Source: Parabacteroides sp.
GTDB lineage: Bacteria; Bacteroidota; Bacteroidia; Bacteroidales; Tannerellaceae
Length of the DNA stretch: 15,155 nucleotides
Direction: 5' to 3'
Assembly (NCBI GenBank): GCA_020026285.1
Contig: JAHHQS010000096.1
Location: 1 to 15,155, forward strand
A model generated the notes under the pieces. That model saw nothing but the letters and a program-made list of their open reading frames with translations, ran no database searches and was not told the DNA's origin. Below, one piece after another: positions 15,133 to 15,155 of this stretch. Each line of letters starts with the position of its first letter. Position 1 is the first letter of the stretch. The position numbers and the translations under genes were made by a program.

Positions 15133-15155
15133 GTAAATATAGAAAAAAAATGATG

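Overview
The window looks like an accessory defence island in a Bacteroidetes chromosome (Bacteroides/Prevotella-like). Supporting signs are the AT-rich DNA, A-rich leaders without clear Shine-Dalgarno sequences, and several upstream sites matching the Bacteroidetes promoter pattern TTTG / TAnnTTTG. Species cannot be decided from the sequence alone.

Layout. Positions 1-482 hold an open minus-strand frame that runs off the left edge and has no visible start; it ends against a decayed IS256-family insertion sequence (about 483-1762). Positions 1807-4142 are a tight three-gene minus-strand operon: a protein with an Arg/Lys-rich N-terminus, a STAS-like region and a GHKL ATPase region; a DUF4325 (STAS-like) protein; and a protein with two membrane segments. 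Positions 4143-5454 contain no intact gene. They hold a strong hairpin, three pieces of broken coding sequence, and a back-to-back pair of IS ends matching the terminal repeat of the IS at 1741-1762.

Positions 5455-11227 are a two-gene minus-strand operon: a 1258-residue superfamily 2-like helicase with a C-terminal PD-(D/E)XK nuclease domain, then (1 nt gap) a 664-residue protein whose C-terminus resembles the end of PIWI/Argonaute proteins. This is the best candidate for an unusual system. I suggest, with moderate to low certainty, that it is related to the pPIWI-RE type of helicase/nuclease/PIWI modules.

Divergently on the plus strand, 11529-13043 encodes an XRE regulator and a DUF4268 protein with a PD-(D/E)XK-like N-terminal half, followed by an orphan coding tail to 13266. 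Positions 13410-15096 carry an AbiE-like pair: an AbiEii nucleotidyltransferase toxin (+) and an AbiEi-type antitoxin (-). They are arranged tail to tail with a 50-bp overlap rather than as the usual co-directional operon. A 28-bp perfect palindrome sits just upstream of the antitoxin start.

Taken together: several compact, independently promoted modules (ATPase/STAS/membrane, helicase-nuclease/PIWI-like, regulator/DUF4268, AbiE) are separated by IS relics and gene debris, as expected for a defence hotspot with repeated insertion and loss. All family calls come from motif recognition by eye; no database search was run.
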